Below the pieces are notes generated by a model that did not search any database, had not been told where the DNA came from, and was given only the letters and a program-made list of their open reading frames with translations. 25,544 nt of DNA from Sulfurospirillum sp. (GTDB taxonomy: Bacteria > Campylobacterota > Campylobacteria > Campylobacterales > QNZT01): positions 1-25,544 of the forward strand of contig QNZU01000002.1 in the NCBI GenBank assembly GCA_003978405.1, given 5' to 3'. Within the stretch, counting starts at the first letter, position 1. Each line of letters begins with the position of its first letter. Below are positions 23,636 through 25,544 of the stretch, piece by piece. The position numbers and the translations under genes were made by a program.

Positions 23636-24190
23636 ATGAAGATCAGATTACCACATGCACCATACATAGCAAACAAGATTACCGTTGATCTTTTAAACTC
23701 CGGATACACAAAATTTTTAAAAGGTGTCGAATCTGTCAAGAAGGTCTCTCAAGAGATCATAGAAGAGGATCTTAAAAAAGAGTTGGCACTAGAGAGAAGA
23801 GTTGAAGAGCTTCTTGAAGAGAATGAAGATGAGATGGAGTTCAACAGAGTAGATAGACGAAGTATGTTTTGGATGATCAAAAAGAAAATCGCCAAAGATT
23901 ATGATGTGATACTCTCTTATGAGGATCGATATAATGATCTTGCACACAAGATATTAGATAGATTATGGCAAGAGGATTTGATAGAATACAGTGTAGCTGA
24001 GAATGTTGTTAAAAATGTTATTCTTGGTGCTTTGGAGAGTTATATCAACAGTTTTGAAGACATCGAAGATATTGTAGTTGATAAGATTAGAGGTATGAAA
24101 AGAGAGCTTATTCCTGGAAGTGATGAGTATGATGTAGTTTTTGAGAGGCTCTATAAAGAGGAGTTGAAAAGAAGAGGTATGTTTATATGA
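23636..24190 (+). CDS. DUF507 family protein
   Basis: A 184-residue soluble, strongly charged helical protein. The start MKIRLPHAPYIANKITVDLLN is the family signature I recall from Campylobacterota homologues found just before carA. The C-terminal half (KIAKDYDVILSYEDRYNDLAHKILDRLWQEDLIEYS) resembles the short DUF507 domain, and an EE-rich linker lies at about residues 60-75. No signal peptide, membrane helix or catalytic motif is visible, and the function is unknown. ATG codons at 23633 and 23636 are both possible; I prefer the second because of better spacing from AAGG at 23625-23628. It overlaps carA by four bases (ATGA), so the two are co-translated. Confidence 0.82.
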   Translation: MKIRLPHAPYIANKITVDLLNSGYTKFLKGVESVKKVSQEIIEEDLKKELALERRVEELLEENEDEMEFNRVDRRSMFWMIKKKIAKDYDVILSYEDRYNDLAHKILDRLWQEDLIEYSVAENVVKNVILGALESYINSFEDIEDIVVDKIRGMKRELIPGSDEYDVVFERLYKEELKRRGMFI

Positions 24191-25317
24191 GTAGCTTATC
24201 TCCTATCTGGATATATCTTGAGGATGGGACATTTTTAGAGGGCAAAAGTTTTGGCTCAAGTGGTACCAAAACAGGTGAACTTGTTTTTAACACTTCTATG
24301 AGCGGTTATCAAGAGATTGTAAGTGATCCAAGCTATGCCGGACAGTTTATCCTCTTTACTATGCCGGAAATCGGAAATGTAGGGTGCAACAGTGATGATA
24401 TGGAGTCATCAAAGGTCTATTCAAGTGGAGTAATTGTTAGAAACTATCAAGCAAGATACTCAAATTTCAGAGCAGAGTTTTCATTGTCAGATCTCTTAAA
24501 AGAGCATAATAGTCTTGGTATAAGCGATATTGATACTAGATTTTTAACCAAAAGAGTGAGAGATCACGGATCTTTGATGATGATTGCTTCAACAGAAATT
24601 TCTGATAAAGATGAGCTAAAATCTATCTTAAACTCATCTCCAAGAATTGAAGAGATAGACTATATCAAAGAGGTTAGTACCAAAGAGCCCTATCATCACG
24701 AAGATGGAGCTTGGGATCCAGCAAAACATAGATATAAAAAGCCTCTAAACAATGGCAAAAGAGTAGTGGTGATTGATTTTGGAGTCAAAAGAAATATCCT
24801 AAATGAACTAAGAGATACAGGCCTTGGTATAGAAGTGGTACCAAGTAGTTTTGAAGCAGATTCTCTTATAAATAGATTTTTAAAGCAGGAGATTGATGGG
24901 ATATTTTTATCAAATGGTCCTGGTGATCCGCTTATTTTAAAAGATATTGCCAAGGAAATTAGAAAGTTGATTGATGCAAAGATACCGATGTTTGGCATCT
25001 GTCTGGGACATCAACTACTCTCCATTGCTCATGGATTTGATACCTATAAGCTGAAGTTTGGACATCACGGTGGCAATCATCCTGTGAAATGTATAAAGAA
25101 CGGAACTGTTGAGATCACTGCACAAAATCACAACTATAATGTTCCCAATCAAATAGAGACTATTGCAAATATCACACACAAAAATCTTTTTGATGGTACC
25201 ATTGAGGGCATCAAGTATAAAGATTCACCAATCTTCTCAGTGCAGCACCACCCAGAAGCAAGTCCTGGTCCTCACGATAGCAGATACATTTTTCAAGAAT
25301 TTACTCAATCACTTTAG
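24187..25317 (+). CDS. carA: Carbamoyl phosphate synthase small subunit
   Basis: CarA hydrolyses glutamine and passes ammonia to CarB for carbamoyl phosphate, used in pyrimidine and arginine synthesis. The 376-residue protein has the N-terminal domain start (WIYLEDGTFLEGKSFG, GELVFNTSMSGYQEIVSDPSYAGQ) and a class-I amidotransferase domain from about residue 195 (VVVIDFGVKRNIL, LSNGPGDP). The catalytic triad is intact: Cys272 in FGICLGHQLL, and His355 and Glu357 in QHHPEASPGPHDS. carB is not adjacent; the next gene is ccoN, as in related genomes where carA and carB are separated. Confidence 0.97.
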   Translation: MSSLSPIWIYLEDGTFLEGKSFGSSGTKTGELVFNTSMSGYQEIVSDPSYAGQFILFTMPEIGNVGCNSDDMESSKVYSSGVIVRNYQARYSNFRAEFSLSDLLKEHNSLGISDIDTRFLTKRVRDHGSLMMIASTEISDKDELKSILNSSPRIEEIDYIKEVSTKEPYHHEDGAWDPAKHRYKKPLNNGKRVVVIDFGVKRNILNELRDTGLGIEVVPSSFEADSLINRFLKQEIDGIFLSNGPGDPLILKDIAKEIRKLIDAKIPMFGICLGHQLLSIAHGFDTYKLKFGHHGGNHPVKCIKNGTVEITAQNHNYNVPNQIETIANITHKNLFDGTIEGIKYKDSPIFSVQHHPEASPGPHDSRYIFQEFTQSL

Positions 25318-25323
25318 TGTTTA

Positions 25324-25348
25324 ATATGGGATAAAATTAATCCCATAT
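25324..25348 (+). terminator. Hairpin after carA, possible terminator
   Basis: ATATGGGAT (25324-25332) pairs perfectly with ATCCCATAT (25340-25348) over a seven-base loop. It lies seven bases after the carA stop. The T run is missing (AATCTTAAT follows), so it may be a weak terminator, a 3'-end stabiliser or a DNA-binding dyad. Confidence 0.5.
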
Positions 25349-25404
25349 AATCTTAATAAATATATTAACAGAAAGTAAATCTAAGCATCTTTTTAAGCTT
25401 TCTT

Positions 25405-25435
25405 ATATTTAAAAACTCCTATAATATAACTTATC
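25405..25435 (+). promoter_or_regulatory. Probable promoter of the cbb3 oxidase (cco) operon
   Basis: A perfect TATAAT lies at 25420-25425 (context CTCCTATAATATAAC). Initiation near 25432 gives a leader of about 45 bases with the strong ribosome-binding site AAAGGAGG (25465-25472) before the ccoN ATG. A small dyad TCATG/CATGA at 25434-25452 flanks the likely start. Confidence 0.6.
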
Positions 25436-25476
25436 ATGGCTTATTAGCATGAATAATTAATTCAAAGGAGGTTTTA

Positions 25477-25544
25477 ATGCAATCACACAATGCATTAGAA
25501 TATGACTATACAGTTGCTAAGATGTTTACTGTCGCAACGATTTT
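25477..25544 (+). CDS. ccoN: cbb3-type cytochrome c oxidase subunit I, N-terminal fragment (runs off the window)
   Basis: Only 22 codons and part of another are visible: MQSHNALEYDYTVAKMFTVATI. The NALEYDY-VAK--- opening matches the start of Campylobacterota CcoN as I remember it, and in C. jejuni the cco operon lies close to carA. CcoN is the haem- and copper-containing catalytic subunit of the high-affinity terminal oxidase used at low oxygen. The very strong ribosome-binding site and own promoter fit the first gene of an abundant complex. The short visible part limits certainty. Confidence 0.75.
   Translation, partial: MQSHNALEYDYTVAKMFTVATI

Noticed and set aside
1..25544. CRISPR array, toxin-antitoxin pair or phage-defence system
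   Set aside because: No regularly spaced repeats and no gene with defence-related domains were found; every gene fits housekeeping, polysaccharide, flagellar-type or respiratory roles.

Overview
The window is about 25.5 kb of AT-rich DNA in which every supported gene is on the plus strand. It looks like a chromosomal segment of a Campylobacterota (Epsilonproteobacteria) member. Three things support this: the gene order secY-map-infA-rpmJ-rpsM-rpsK-rpsD-rpoA-rplQ; the blocks nfu-TPR-murE...ybaB-ispA-tkt and purA-fliJ-motE-DUF507-carA...ccoN, which as I recall occur in Campylobacter and Helicobacter; and promoters with a clear -10 but no conserved -35. A separate HisZ subunit suggests a free-living relative (Sulfurimonas/Sulfurovum type) rather than Campylobacter jejuni. 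The genus cannot be settled from sequence alone.

Region 1 (1-5048) is the end of the ribosomal protein superoperon: the C-terminal part of SecY, methionine aminopeptidase, IF-1, then L36, S13, S11, S4, RNA polymerase alpha and L17, closed by a terminator. A 221-base gap between infA and rpmJ holds a promoter, two hairpins and a 43-codon open frame. Region 2 (5049-11267) is a housekeeping operon: an Nfu-type Fe-S scaffold, a TPR-like protein, MurE, a thioredoxin-like [2Fe-2S] ferredoxin, aspartate decarboxylase PanD, the YbaB nucleoid protein, a polyprenyl diphosphate synthase and transketolase. It ends in a strong hairpin terminator.

Region 3 (11268-20464) is a compact surface-polysaccharide module. 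It encodes one family-4 glycosyltransferase, GalE, WecB and WecC (making UDP-ManNAcA), then, after a 209-base AT-rich leader, a Wza-type export lipoprotein, a Wzc-type tyrosine kinase/co-polymerase and a WecA-type initiating sugar-phosphate transferase. No flippase or polymerase is present. Region 4 (20465-25544) holds HisZ, PurA, a FliJ-like and a MotE-like flagellar protein, DUF507, CarA and the first 22 codons of ccoN (cbb3 oxidase). Many junctions overlap by 1 to 4 bases, indicating translational coupling.

No rRNA, tRNA, CRISPR array, insertion sequence or phage gene was seen. The most unusual signals are the strong excess of the palindrome GGTACC (about 17 copies, in two reading frames and one intergenic site), the infA-rpmJ leader with its possible small protein, and the structured leader before the polysaccharide export genes. 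I found no clearly new defence or mobile system.
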